A DNA stretch of 64,000 nt, from the NCBI RefSeq assembly GCF_002770725.1, contig NZ_NQVN01000005.1:124001-188000 (forward strand), in the 5' to 3' direction. Source of the DNA: Pleomorphomonas carboxyditropha (lineage in GTDB: Bacteria; Pseudomonadota; Alphaproteobacteria; Rhizobiales; Pleomorphomonadaceae). The position numbers and the translations under genes were made by a program. The notes under the pieces are model-generated. The model saw nothing but the letters and a program-made list of their open reading frames with translations, did no database searches and had not been told where the DNA came from. Shown one piece after another: positions 38,478 to 46,807 of this stretch; the first letter of the stretch is position 1; each line of letters opens with the position of its first letter.

Positions 38478-38482
38478 TTCCG

Positions 38483-38962
38483 TTACCACTGATCGGCGGG
38501 CGGTCGGCCTTCGAACAGCTCGGCGAGGCGGCGGCGCGTCGCCGCGGTCGTTCCCTCCGGCAGGTCGTCCGGCGGGAAAAGGCCGATTTCGGCGATCTCG
38601 CGATTGGCGCGGAAGGCGCGACGCACCGCGCAGGCCGGCAGGTGGTAGAGGGCGACGTGGTCGCGGCCGGCCATGGCCGGATTGAAGTAAAGGCCGAGGA
38701 AGCGGGCGGGGCCGGTCGCCTCGTAGCCGGTTTCCTCCAGAAGCTCGCGGCAGGCGGCGGCCTCGGCCGTCTCGCCGGCATGGACGCCGCCGCCGGGCAG
38801 GTGCCAGCCGGACACGTAGGTGTGGCGGACCAGCAGCAGGCGCGCGTCGTCGAAGGCGATGGCGCGCACGCCCAGCGTGGTGCCGCGCCACAGCCGCACG
38901 GCCAGGGATCTGGCATGCCCGACAAGAGGTTGCATCGCATCGACGAGGCCGGAACGGGTCAT
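38483..38962 (-). CDS. Nudix hydrolase
   Basis: A 159-residue Nudix-fold enzyme. The Nudix box is intact: [23 protein letters not shown] around residues 57-80, fitting G-x5-E-x7-RE-U-x-EE-x-G-U. It would cleave a nucleoside diphosphate linked to another group. No secondary motif shows whether the substrate is an oxidised nucleotide, an ADP-sugar or capped RNA. The ATG at 38962 is the only good start. Confidence 0.9.
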   Translation of the reverse strand: MTRSGLVDAMQPLVGHARSLAVRLWRGTTLGVRAIAFDDARLLLVRHTYVSGWHLPGGGVHAGETAEAAACRELLEETGYEATGPARFLGLYFNPAMAGRDHVALYHLPACAVRRAFRANREIAEIGLFPPDDLPEGTTAATRRRLAELFEGRPPADQW

Positions 38963-39531
38963 GGGTTCCTCATTGCGCGAGCGGATGAGACGTTGGAAAT
39001 GAGCCGAAAGTTAGCCCTCGTGCAAAAGCCGATCGGTCCGGCGTGGACCCTCTTTCCCCACGCATCCGCACGGTCCGGAAAGTCTGTGAACTTTCGGGTG
39101 GATGATTTAGCCTTTCGTCTAGGTCATACTTCGGGTTAACCACTTTTACCTCAAAGGAAAGCTCAGTGTTTAGCCTCATGGCAAAAACATCGTGCATTTG
39201 CTATAGCTTTCCTGTGAAAGAGAAGTCGCTGGTGATTTCTCTCGACAACCTCAGAAGAAGGCTATCATGTTTTCCCTCTTCCGCCGTCGCTTCAACCGTG
39301 CCCCGCGTTATAGTTGGGTGTCGGCCGTCGACGCGAGCAATCCCCATATCGTCGCCGCCGTGCTGACTTTCTGGGGGCGTTAGTCCGGTTCGGACACGCA
39401 ACGGTTCGAGGCGTGAACCAACTTCATGAGCATACCATTCGGGGCGGGTCGCCGGGCGGCGATCCGCCCCTCGCTTTCAAGGTCGCGCCATCTGGCTTTA
39501 CCGGCGGCCGGGCATCGGCTACCCAGGGATC
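38963..39531. other. Long intergenic region with one small open frame
   Basis: 569 bases between the Nudix gene and the phosphoesterase gene. The left half (39080-39260) has lower GC. It contains the 38-codon frame at 39267-39383 described separately. I see no RNA gene or strong terminator. Confidence 0.5.
39267..39383 (+). CDS. Small basic hypothetical protein (38 aa)
   Basis: Open frame of 38 residues starting MFSLFRRRFNRAPRYSW and ending LTFWGR. It has a purine-rich AGAAGAAGG (39254-39262) four bases before the ATG. The N-terminal half is strongly basic and the rest mildly hydrophobic. I do not recognise it. The good ribosome site in an otherwise empty region is the only support. Confidence 0.4.
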   Translation: MFSLFRRRFNRAPRYSWVSAVDASNPHIVAAVLTFWGR

Positions 39532-40428
39532 ATGTTCCGCCTGATCCACATTTCCGACCTGCATCTCGGTCCGCTGCCGGCGACGCGCATCCGCGATCTC
39601 GCGTCCAAGCGCATCCTCGGCTACGTCAACTGGCGACGCAACCGGTCGCGCGCCTTCGGCGACGATATCGAAGCGGCGCTCATCGCCGCCATCGCCGCCG
39701 AGCGGCCCGACCATGTCGCCGTGACGGGTGACCTCGTCAACATCGCGCTGGCCGGGGAGTATGTCACCGCCCGCGCTTTTCTCGGTCTCCTAGGGCCGGA
39801 CGACGCGGTGAGCGCCGTGCCCGGCAATCACGACGCCTACGTGCCGGGCGCCGCCCGCCGGGCGCGGGAGGCCTGGGCGGCCTATATGACGGCGGATGCC
39901 GGCGAGGCGGGCGGCTGGCCCTATGTGCGCAGGCGCGGCGACGTCGCCATCGTCGGCGCGTCATCGGCCGTCGCCACCGGCCCGTTCATGGCGACGGGCA
40001 GCTTTTCCGAGGAGCAGGAGGAGCGGCTCTCGGCGGCGCTCGACACGCTCGGCCGGGCCGGTCTTTGCCGGGTGGTGCTGATCCATCATCCGCCGGTCAA
40101 GGGCGCGACGGCCTGGCACAAGCGGCTCTCCGGCGCCTCGCGCTTCCGCAAGGCGATCGCCAGGCACGGCGCGGAGCTCATCCTGCACGGCCATACCCAC
40201 CAGCCGACCCGGCTGTCGGTTGCCGGCCCGAAGGGCGACGTGCCGGTGATCGGCGTTTCCGCCGCGACGCAACGGCCGGACGGCAGCCATCCGGCCGCCG
40301 GCTTCAACCTGTTCGATATCGAGAAGATCGATCCGGGATTCCGCATCCGTCACCGCCTGATGCAGGTGACGCCGGGCGGCGCGTTCGAGGAAACGCGCGC
40401 CGAGGAAATTATCAGCCCGGTACCATGA
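39532..40428 (+). CDS. Calcineurin-like metallophosphoesterase
   Basis: A 298-residue phosphoesterase with the full set of metal motifs: HISDLHLG (Asp9, His11), VTGDLVN, PGNHDAY, a His before HPP (VLIHHPP) and HGHTHQ. Related enzymes hydrolyse cyclic nucleotides, nucleotides or lipid-linked phosphates. Its last 17 bases overlap the end of the convergent gene at 40412-41020. The substrate cannot be predicted. Confidence 0.92.
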   Translation: MFRLIHISDLHLGPLPATRIRDLASKRILGYVNWRRNRSRAFGDDIEAALIAAIAAERPDHVAVTGDLVNIALAGEYVTARAFLGLLGPDDAVSAVPGNHDAYVPGAARRAREAWAAYMTADAGEAGGWPYVRRRGDVAIVGASSAVATGPFMATGSFSEEQEERLSAALDTLGRAGLCRVVLIHHPPVKGATAWHKRLSGASRFRKAIARHGAELILHGHTHQPTRLSVAGPKGDVPVIGVSAATQRPDGSHPAAGFNLFDIEKIDPGFRIRHRLMQVTPGGAFEETRAEEIISPVP

Positions 40429-41020
40429 ACCAGGCATAGGCGACGAGGCCGAGCGCCCCGACGGCAAATCCGGCCAGGAAGACGATCAGCGCCCAGACGA
40501 GGGCCGAGCCACGGTCGCCCGTCCGGCCCGCCGCCGGTTCGCCGGCCGTCTCGCGGCGGTCCAGCGCCACGCTTCGCAGCTTTTCGACCAGCGCGTCGCT
40601 TTCGAGCGAGCGTTCGCGCTCGACCACCCGCTCGGCGATATAGTCGGTCACCGCGTCGGCGGCCGCGTCGAGGTCGGCGCTCTCGTGCAGCGTGAGGCGG
40701 CCGAGGCGGGTGTCCTTCAGGAAACGGTAGGAGCGGCGGTCGCGCGCCATCACCACATGCGTGGTGGGGTCGATCCACAGGCGCGGCGGCGTCGAGCCGG
40801 CCACCTCGCAGATGAAATAGGGATCGTCGGCGGGCAGTTCGGCAAAGACGCTCTGGAGCTCTTCGGCCAGCAGCGTCAACCGCGCCCGGTCGCCGTCGTG
40901 CAGGTCGGCATAGGCGTCGGCCCGCTCGCTCTCGGCGATGCGCACGCGGCGCACGGCGTCGGAAAGACGCCGGACCTTGCCCTCGCCGATCTGGTTGTCG
41001 CCCGCCTCGCCGCCTGCCAT
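40412..41020 (-). CDS. Hypothetical protein with C-terminal membrane anchor
   Basis: A 202-residue protein that I cannot assign. Most of it is soluble and charged; residues 65-125 (YFICEVAGSTPPRLWIDPTTHVVM...SYRFLKDTRLG) form a compact alpha/beta-looking region. A single membrane helix, ALIVFLAGFAVGALGLVAYAW, lies at about residues 177-198 near the C-terminus. This layout suggests a tail-anchored cytosolic protein. Its 3' end overlaps the phosphoesterase gene by 17 bases. Confidence 0.8.
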   Translation of the reverse strand: MAGGEAGDNQIGEGKVRRLSDAVRRVRIAESERADAYADLHDGDRARLTLLAEELQSVFAELPADDPYFICEVAGSTPPRLWIDPTTHVVMARDRRSYRFLKDTRLGRLTLHESADLDAAADAVTDYIAERVVERERSLESDALVEKLRSVALDRRETAGEPAAGRTGDRGSALVWALIVFLAGFAVGALGLVAYAWFMVPG

Positions 41021-41247
41021 GGATCACCTTGATTGGTTGGGTCCAGTCTGGAACCTCACTCGAAATCATACATGGATGGCGGAATTAGGACTAGCTTAAC
41101 CATTCTGTGCCCACAGCGGCCGCCGCGCTCCGGGGAAATGGCTGGCGTGGCCTTTCCAGGTGGGGCTTGCCGTCCGGCCTTTCGTCGTGCTTGAAGTCTG
41201 CCATGATGCCCGGCGCCGTCCGGCGACCGTCGGCGAGGAGGAAGCCC

Positions 41248-41490
41248 ATGAAGCCCGTTTTCATCCAGTTGCAGTGCACGCCCGGCCGGACCTACGCGGT
41301 GGCCGACGCCATCTACGCCCTCGAAATCGCTTCCGAACTCTACTCGACGTCGGGCGAATACGATCTGCTGATGAAGATCTACGTCGACTCGTCGGCCCAT
41401 GACGACATCGGCAAGTTCATCAACGAGAAGATCTCGTCGATTCCCGGCATCGTACGGACGCTGACGACGCTGACGTTCCGGGCGTTTTAA
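41248..41490 (+). CDS. Stand-alone Lrp/AsnC ligand-binding (RAM) domain protein
   Basis: An 80-residue protein corresponding only to the RAM effector domain of Lrp/AsnC regulators (FIQLQCTPGRTYAVADAI, then SGEYDLLMKIYVDS, ending in IPGIVRTLTTLTF); the helix-turn-helix is missing. GAGGAGGAA lies before ATG 41248. Such proteins bind amino acids and form dimers or larger rings; they may modulate full-length Lrp proteins. The open frame continues upstream but without family features. Confidence 0.88.
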   Translation: MKPVFIQLQCTPGRTYAVADAIYALEIASELYSTSGEYDLLMKIYVDSSAHDDIGKFINEKISSIPGIVRTLTTLTFRAF

Positions 41491-41512
41491 TCCGCGCGGC
41501 GTCCGACGGCGC

Positions 41513-42283
41513 TCAGCTGCCGCTGCCGCTCTGGAGCGCCAGGCGGGTGGCGCCGAGGATCGGGCCGGGCAGGCCGCCCTTCTTGGCCTGAACGATGACG
41601 GCAAGGCCGGCGGTGCCCTCGGGGGCCACGTCGGCGAGCGGCAGTTCCAGCGTCATCGCGTCGCCGGACCACATCCCGACCACCTGCATCCGGTCGACGA
41701 CGTTGACATAGGTGACCGAGGCATCGCGATTCTCGCCGGAGCGGATATTCACCGTCTTCGGCGGCAGGTAGCCGGCGATCCACACCGAGGCCTCGCCGGC
41801 GTGTTCCCGTGCCGGCAGGGTGATGACGACGCGGTCGTCGGCGATGCGGGCGGCGACCGCCAGGTCGGGCGTCTCGCCGTTGTCGCGCATGACGTCGAAG
41901 GAGGCGCGGATTTCGTCCTGCCGGCTGCCGATCACCGCGCTGCGGCCGTTGAGCACCGCCTGCGGCGTGAAGACGGCGTGGTCGGCGCGCGCCTTGGCAT
42001 ATTCGCGCTGGCGGCGCGTGAATTCCGGCTTGGCGTAGGTGTCGCGCCAGCCGAGATAGTCCCAGTAGTCGACGGCGAAGGTAAGGGCGACGGTGTTGGG
42101 ATCCTTGGCGAGCTGGGCCAGTACCTTGTCGGCCGGCGGGCAGGCGGAGCAGCCCTGGCTGGTGAACAGCTCGACGACATCGGCCGCCGCGGCGCTGCCG
42201 CCGCCGACTGCCAGGGCGACGCAGCAGGATGCCATGCTGCGAGCAAATCCGCCGAAGGTTCCCCGCCACACTAACGTATCCAA
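41513..42283 (-). CDS. DUF1223 family secreted thioredoxin-like protein
   Basis: A 256-residue protein from a TTG start (AGAGG six bases upstream); ATG at 42235 would shorten it by 16 residues. The N-terminus is a signal peptide ending near AAA-DVV. The mature part begins like a thioredoxin fold, VELFTSQGCSACPPADKVL with Cys45 and Cys48, followed by YWDYLGWRDT. DUF1223 proteins are periplasmic and of unknown function, with a possible redox role from the CxxC pair. Confidence 0.88.
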   Translation of the reverse strand: MDTLVWRGTFGGFARSMASCCVALAVGGGSAAAADVVELFTSQGCSACPPADKVLAQLAKDPNTVALTFAVDYWDYLGWRDTYAKPEFTRRQREYAKARADHAVFTPQAVLNGRSAVIGSRQDEIRASFDVMRDNGETPDLAVAARIADDRVVITLPAREHAGEASVWIAGYLPPKTVNIRSGENRDASVTYVNVVDRMQVVGMWSGDAMTLELPLADVAPEGTAGLAVIVQAKKGGLPGPILGATRLALQSGSGS

Positions 42284-42359
42284 GGCCGACCTCTTCGCCT
42301 CTGTTCTTTACCGAAGCAAGGAATACGACGGCGGCGCATGACGATCCACTCACGAGTGC

Positions 42360-42380
42360 TTGACCGAACCAATCGGTCAA
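42360..42380. promoter_or_regulatory. TetR-type operator candidate
   Basis: Perfect inverted repeat TTGACCGA (42360-42367), five bases, TCGGTCAA (42373-42380). The symmetry and 5-base spacer fit a TetR-family operator. It lies 77 bases upstream of the DUF1223 start and 42 bases past the end of the broken ridA. No TetR gene is in the window. Confidence 0.5.
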
Positions 42381-42422
42381 CGCTGCCGCCCGGCCGAAGA
42401 TCTCCCGGATAATCTCGCGGAA

Positions 42423-42581
42423 TCAGGCCGGATTCCGCAACGCGGTGGCCTCGATCTCGATCTTCATTTCCGGGCGGATGAGGCCGGCGACAATCATGGT
42501 GGCGGCCGGCCGGACGTCGGCGAACCAGCGTCCGACCACCGAGAACACCGGATCGGCATAGGCGGCATCGGTGACGACACG
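42423..42581 (-). pseudogene. RidA-family gene, 3' fragment
   Basis: Reading the minus strand gives VVTDAAYADPVF...GRWFADVRPAATMIVAG...EIEATALRNPA and a stop at 42423-42425: the last ~52 residues of a RidA (YjgF) family enamine deaminase. No start codon or ribosome site is in frame, and similarity stops at about 42581 where the sequence becomes A/T-rich. The matching 5' fragment is at 44044-44148, so one gene has been split and has lost about 43 central codons. Confidence 0.85.
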
Positions 42582-42888
42582 TCCAAAAATCTGGCACTTA
42601 GGGTTTTACATGATTCAATGAGCCGTAGGGCCGATTCCGGCGAAGGGAATGTCTGGATTTTCGACATTGACGGACGGTTGGAGGTCTTCCGGCCAAGGGC
42701 GACGATCTCTTCCACCTTGGGCCATTTTAATGTCCTTCTCAGGCCCACTAGCCGTAACGTAAAAAGGATCACCTTTCAGGGGGGCTAATAAGTCCAAATG
42801 TTAAGCACGAATAATTGAAAATCTGTCAGTCATACTTTATTCAAATGGTGTAAAGTCATCAACAGGGCAACTTTCGGCATTTACCTAT
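42582..42888. other. Left part of foreign insert, no intact gene
   Basis: About 300 bases of lower-GC sequence between the ridA 3' fragment and the glycosyltransferase stop. A minus-strand frame (42615-42797, beginning MDLLAPLKGDPFYVTASG) is open but resembles nothing I know and may be a decayed gene remnant. No terminal inverted repeat can be recognised at the junction. Confidence 0.5.
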
Positions 42889-43683
42889 CTAATTCTCTAC
42901 AAAATTAGAGAGTGTTTCGTAGATGCTCCCTGGGGTTGGGTTGTTAAGATCTTTTTTTATGTGGCTTTTATAAAAATGGATCAGGACTAAAGGCATCGAA
43001 AGATATTTCTCAGGATCGTCAATGGCATCGAATAATGGGACTTGCAATGCCGTCAGACAATATTCCGGCGGCAGGATTTGCCCATCAAAAGTGTTCTTTT
43101 GTAGCATGTCAAAAATTGCAAGGCGACCAAGCGCTCCCCATGGTAGGTGTTTCGCATGCATATTACAGGATAGCAGTGACCTGCGAAAAAATACCCAGGT
43201 TTTATGGGGATTTTTCCAAGACAAACCGCGCAAGGGATTCTGGAAGCGGCCGATAATCTCTTCAACGATCGGATGGTTCGGTTCAAGTTTCAGCACAGCA
43301 TTGTTGATGCTCTCAAGTGTGGCGTGTCCCTCGTAGGCGAGGATATTCTTTCCGGAAAAATCAAAGTGGCGCACCAGAAAAATGTCCGCATCCAGCCATA
43401 GCGCCTCGAAGTGCTTCATGATTGTGACGCGATAGAGGTCGGAGAATATCGCGAGGCTTTTTTTCCGCGCCGTGCGGAAAACTTGGCTCTCAGGGATTAG
43501 CTGTGCGGCGTTGAACAGCTCGACGCCGTCCGGTACCTGAGGGTGATCATAAGAGTGCAAAACAACCCTATAGCCTAAGCGAACCCAGGATTTCAGGCAC
43601 AGCTTCTCAAGGGGGCCTAATTCTCCATACACCCACAATGTATGGATAGCATATGTAGGCTTACTAGCTTCAGAGGGGGGCAT
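42889..43683 (-). CDS. Glycosyltransferase with DXD motif (GT32-like)
   Basis: A 264-residue protein resembling capsular or LPS alpha-glycosyltransferases of the DXD-sugar type: HTLWVYGELGPLEKLCLKSW near the start, FSDLYRVTIMKHFEALWLDADIFLV with the metal-binding Asp98-x-Asp100, and HFYKSHIKK near the end. It likely transfers a sugar from a nucleotide sugar to a surface glycan. Base composition is much lower in GC than its neighbours, and it sits in an insert that splits a ridA gene, so it was acquired horizontally. No other glycan genes accompany it. Confidence 0.8.
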   Translation of the reverse strand: MPPSEASKPTYAIHTLWVYGELGPLEKLCLKSWVRLGYRVVLHSYDHPQVPDGVELFNAAQLIPESQVFRTARKKSLAIFSDLYRVTIMKHFEALWLDADIFLVRHFDFSGKNILAYEGHATLESINNAVLKLEPNHPIVEEIIGRFQNPLRGLSWKNPHKTWVFFRRSLLSCNMHAKHLPWGALGRLAIFDMLQKNTFDGQILPPEYCLTALQVPLFDAIDDPEKYLSMPLVLIHFYKSHIKKDLNNPTPGSIYETLSNFVEN

Positions 43684-43895
43684 TTCAAGTCCGGCAAGAG
43701 AAGCCCAAGACAGGTCCAGGGCAGCTTTTAGTCAGCTTAATGCCACATAGGATATCAAGGGCATACTATTTTTATAAGCGAGGCAAAAAATGTCCCGTAA
43801 TTGAGCTCAGGCCATGTCCGTGGCTTGGGATGGGAAAAGTCCGTTCGGGCGAATTGTTTGCCCACACATGGCCCCACAAAATGACTTTTGATTCA

Positions 43896-44043
43896 ATGCA
43901 CCCGCTTTCCGATGAGCCCGCCGAGTATCTGATCAAGGATCGGCATGTCGTTCATGCGCTCTCTTGGGCTGGGTTGGTGCATGCCGTGCCGGACGCCAAC
44001 ACGATCTGAATCTTTCGCGAGGCGCTGAAGACGGCCGACGCCA
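43896..44043 (+). pseudogene. IS5-type transposase remnant
   Basis: The plus strand encodes PLSDEPAEYLIKDRHVV, then VHAVPDANTI, a TGA stop (44007-44009) and IFREALKTADAI. This matches the N-terminal region of IS5-family transposases, where the stop replaces the Trp of ...DANTIW(x)FREAL. The frame ends abruptly at the junction with the ridA 5' fragment. Only about 49 codons remain, so it is inactive. It suggests how the insert arrived or was rearranged. Confidence 0.75.
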
Positions 44044-44148
44044 TCAGCCGGTGGTGCCGGAGACGAAGCACCAGGGGCCATCGGCGACGGCCCGCGAATA
44101 GCCGGCGGCCTTCTCGAAGGGCGAGCCGGTGGAAACGAGCTGGCGCAT
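44044..44148 (-). pseudogene. RidA-family gene, 5' fragment
   Basis: From ATG 44148 the minus strand reads MRQLVSTGSPFEKAAGYSRA...WCFVSGTTG and then hits TGA at 44046-44044, exactly where the insert begins. The SGSPFE...GYSRAV...FVSGTTG pattern is the N-terminus of a RidA/YjgF branch. It corresponds to the missing front of the fragment at 42423-42581. It lies just downstream of leuD on the same strand, though the leuD terminator separates them. Confidence 0.85.
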
Positions 44149-44168
44149 GGGCGCGGCCTCACATGAAA

Positions 44169-44190
44169 ACGCCCTCCGAGGGGAGGGCGT
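44169..44190 (-). terminator. Rho-independent terminator of leuD
   Basis: 9-bp perfect stem ACGCCCTCC (44169-44177) / GGAGGGCGT (44182-44190) with a four-base loop; on the minus strand it is followed by TTTC. It is 12 bases after the leuD stop and also just before the ridA 5' fragment. Confidence 0.85.
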
Positions 44191-44201
44191 CTCAGGAGAA
44201 A

Positions 44202-44807
44202 TCAGGCCCAGGGACGGGCGGTGGCGTTCTTCGTCTCGAAGGCGGCGATTTCCGGCGCCTTCTCGAGCGTCAGGCCGATGTCGTCGAGGCCGTTCAGCAG
44301 GCAGTGCTTCTTGAACGGGTCGATGTCGAAGGAGACCTGGCCGCCGTCCGGGCCCTTGATCACCTGATTGACGAGGTCGACGGTCAGCGTGGCATTGGCG
44401 CCGCGCTCGGCGTCGTCCATCAGCTTCTTGAGGTCGTCGGGCGGGACGACGATCGGCAGGATGCCGTTCTTGAAGCAGTTGTTATAGAAGATGTCGGCAA
44501 AGCTCGTGGAGATGACGCAGCGGATGCCGTAGTCGAGGAGCGCCCAGGGCGCGTGCTCGCGCGAGGAGCCGCAGCCGAAGTTGTCGCCGGCCACCAGGAT
44601 CTCCGCCTTGCGCCAGGCCGGCTTGTTGAGGACGAAGTCGGGGTTCTCCGAGCCGTCCTCGCGATAGCGCATCTCCGAGAACAGGCCCTTGCCGAGACCG
44701 GTGCGCTTGATGGTCTTGAGGTACTGCTTGGGGATGATCATGTCGGTGTCGATGTTGAGGATCGGCAGCGGCGCGGCGACCCCGGTGAGCACGTCGAATT
44801 TCTGCAT
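44202..44807 (-). CDS. leuD: 3-isopropylmalate dehydratase small subunit
   Basis: A 201-residue LeuD, normal length. Signature segments are [14 protein letters not shown] near the start, [17 protein letters not shown] and [19 protein letters not shown]. With LeuC, which is not in the window, it isomerises 2-isopropylmalate to 3-isopropylmalate in leucine synthesis. The start ATG 44807 is fixed by similarity; a longer in-frame extension upstream is not coding. Its gap to argC is 26 bases, so the two may be cotranscribed. Confidence 0.96.
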   Translation of the reverse strand: MQKFDVLTGVAAPLPILNIDTDMIIPKQYLKTIKRTGLGKGLFSEMRYREDGSENPDFVLNKPAWRKAEILVAGDNFGCGSSREHAPWALLDYGIRCVISTSFADIFYNNCFKNGILPIVVPPDDLKKLMDDAERGANATLTVDLVNQVIKGPDGGQVSFDIDPFKKHCLLNGLDDIGLTLEKAPEIAAFETKNATARPWA

Positions 44808-44833
44808 GATCTGTCCTTTCCCGAAGCAAGCCA

Positions 44834-45781
44834 TTACGCGGGGAGGAGGCCGGTAGTGGCCGGCCGTCCCAGCATCAGGTTGAGGTTCTGAACGGCGGCG
44901 CCGGAGGCGCCCTTGCCGAGGTTGTCGTAGAGCGAGACGATCAGCGCCTCGTCGCCGGCAGCGTCGGCGAACACGTAAAGGCGCAGTTCGTTGGTGTCGT
45001 TGAGCGCCCGCGGGTCGAGGCCGGCGAGCCGCTCGGTCGCTTCGAACGGCATCACCTTGACGAAGGTCTCGCCGGCATAGCGCTCGGCGAGCATCTCGTG
45101 GATCGCCTTCGCCTTGAGGCCGGGCGCCTGCGCCCACAGGCGGAGCGGCACGAAGGTCAGCATGCCCTGCGCGAAATTGCCGACCGACGGCTGGAACTGC
45201 GGCGCGTGGGTGAGACCGGTATAGGCGGCCATCTCCGGCAGGTGCTTGTGCTTGAAGGTGAGGCCGTAGGGCAGGAACGGCGCCGGATCGGCGGCGGACA
45301 CATAGTCCTCGACCATCTTGCGGCCGCCGCCCGAATAGCCGGAGACGCCGTTGTAGCTGAGCGGCGCCCCGGCGGGCAGCAGGCCGGCCTCGACGAGCGG
45401 GCGGATGGCGGCGATCAGGCCCTGCGGCCAGCAGCCGGGGTTGGCGACGCGCTTCGATCCGGCGATCGCCTCGGCCTGGCCCCTGGCCATCTCGGCGAAG
45501 CCGTAGGTCCAGCCGGGCGCGACGCGATGGGCGGTGGAGGCATCGATCACCGCCGTGCGGTCGTTGTCGATGAGATTCACCGACTCCCTCGCCGCATCGT
45601 CGGGCAGGCAGAGGATGGCGACGTCGGCGGCGTTGAGGAGGCGCCGGCGCTCGTCCATGTCCTTGCGCTTGGCCGGGTCGATGGCCAGCAGCTCGATGTC
45701 GTCGCGGGCGGCGAGGCGGTCGCGGATCTGAAGGCCGGTGGTGCCTGCTTCGCCGTCGATATAGATCTTCGCCCGCGTCAT
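44834..45781 (-). CDS. argC: N-acetyl-gamma-glutamyl-phosphate reductase (type 2)
   Basis: A 315-residue ArgC of the shorter, type-2 group. The N-terminus [14 protein letters not shown] is the NADPH-binding loop of this group, the catalytic Cys117 is in NPGCWPQG, and HKHLPEM holds the active-site His. It reduces N-acetylglutamyl phosphate in arginine synthesis. argG lies elsewhere in the window (52637-53857), so arginine genes are scattered. Confidence 0.95.
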   Translation of the reverse strand: MTRAKIYIDGEAGTTGLQIRDRLAARDDIELLAIDPAKRKDMDERRRLLNAADVAILCLPDDAARESVNLIDNDRTAVIDASTAHRVAPGWTYGFAEMARGQAEAIAGSKRVANPGCWPQGLIAAIRPLVEAGLLPAGAPLSYNGVSGYSGGGRKMVEDYVSAADPAPFLPYGLTFKHKHLPEMAAYTGLTHAPQFQPSVGNFAQGMLTFVPLRLWAQAPGLKAKAIHEMLAERYAGETFVKVMPFEATERLAGLDPRALNDTNELRLYVFADAAGDEALIVSLYDNLGKGASGAAVQNLNLMLGRPATTGLLPA

Positions 45782-45946
45782 GCTCGTTGCCCGGAATTGG
45801 CCGGCTCAGGCCGGCACATGTTGGAAAGTCCGCCGCGGCGGGGCGCCGGGCGGAGTGCCGAGAGGCTTTACCATCATCGGCCGCTCCTGTCATGCGCCTT
45901 GAAGGGCGACGCCGGCGCCAGGGGGCGGTATCCGACGGACTCGGGA

Positions 45947-46084
45947 TCAGATGGGCAGGAGATAGGTGACGACGAGATAGGCGCAAAGGCCGATGGCCAG
46001 CACGGCCCCCAGCCCCCGGGCAATCTTGCGCGCAAAGATGACGTCGGGGTCTTCGTTGTCGTTGGCGGGGTCGTCGAACTGCAT
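45947..46084 (-). CDS. Small single-pass membrane protein (45 aa)
   Basis: The minus-strand frame starts [19 protein letters not shown] and continues into one hydrophobic helix ([21 protein letters not shown]) at the C-terminus. The acidic, Asn/Asp-rich head and basic residues (RKIAR) just before the helix give a sensible N-in topology. GGAG is only two bases from the ATG, which is a weak point. I do not recognise the family. Confidence 0.6.
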   Translation of the reverse strand: MQFDDPANDNEDPDVIFARKIARGLGAVLAIGLCAYLVVTYLLPI

Positions 46085-46267
46085 GGCTCCGGCCCGGTCG
46101 GAATGGTTTCGCTTGTATATAAGCGCCCTCGGGGTGCGGCCAAGTGAACAAAAGGGCTTGCATCGGGGTTAGCCTTCGGTCGACCCTTGCAGTGCACCGT
46201 CCGTCCGCCTGCCGATTCCCCTTGGGGGAGCGCCAGCCACCCGGACGGCAACGCCGAAGAGGTTGCC

Positions 46268-46807
46268 ATGGCCAGGCTGTTCACCGCCCTCGAAATCCCC
46301 GCCGCGGCCGGCTTCCACCTGTCGCTCCTGAAGGGCGGCCTGCCCGGCGCCCGCTGGATCGACCCGGCCAACTATCACGTGACGCTGCGCTTCATCGGCG
46401 ATATCGACCACCGCACCGCCGACGAGGTGGCCGCCGCGCTCGACCGCATCTACCGGCCGCCGTTCGAGATCAGCCTCAGGGGGCTGCACTGCTTCGCCTC
46501 CGGCCGCGTGCCGCATTCGCTGGCCGTCAAGGTGGAGCCGACCGACCAGTTGATCGAGCTGCAGGCCGAGCACGAGCGCATCATCCAGCGCCTCGGCTTG
46601 CCGGCCGAAGGGCGGCGCTACATTCCGCACGTCACGCTGGCCCGCTTCAAGGGCACCACCTCGACCGACGTTGCCCGCTGGCTGTCCGAGCACGGCGACT
46701 TCGTCGGCCCGCGCTTTCCCGTCGACCGCTTCGTGCTCTATTCGTCGCGCGCCTCGGTGGGCGGCGGCCCCTATCTCGTCGAGGAAGCCTATCCGCTGGC
46801 GGCTTGA
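46268..46807 (+). CDS. thpR: RNA 2',3'-cyclic phosphodiesterase
   Basis: A 179-residue 2H phosphoesterase. Both active-site HxTx motifs are present: His37 in NYHVTLRF and His121 in IPHVTLARF, with start block [10 protein letters not shown]. ThpR opens 2',3'-cyclic phosphates and can ligate tRNA halves in vitro. I chose ATG 46268, where the family begins. It ends one base before the stop of the convergent phosphatase gene. Confidence 0.93.
   Translation: MARLFTALEIPAAAGFHLSLLKGGLPGARWIDPANYHVTLRFIGDIDHRTADEVAAALDRIYRPPFEISLRGLHCFASGRVPHSLAVKVEPTDQLIELQAEHERIIQRLGLPAEGRRYIPHVTLARFKGTTSTDVARWLSEHGDFVGPRFPVDRFVLYSSRASVGGGPYLVEEAYPLAA

Noticed and set aside
42590-42610. TGGCAC at 42591 as a second sigma-54 promoter
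   Set aside because: The -12 TTGC element is missing at the required spacing.
42615-42797. 60-codon minus-strand frame in the insert
   Set aside because: No recognisable family and no ribosome site; kept only as a possible remnant in the region description.
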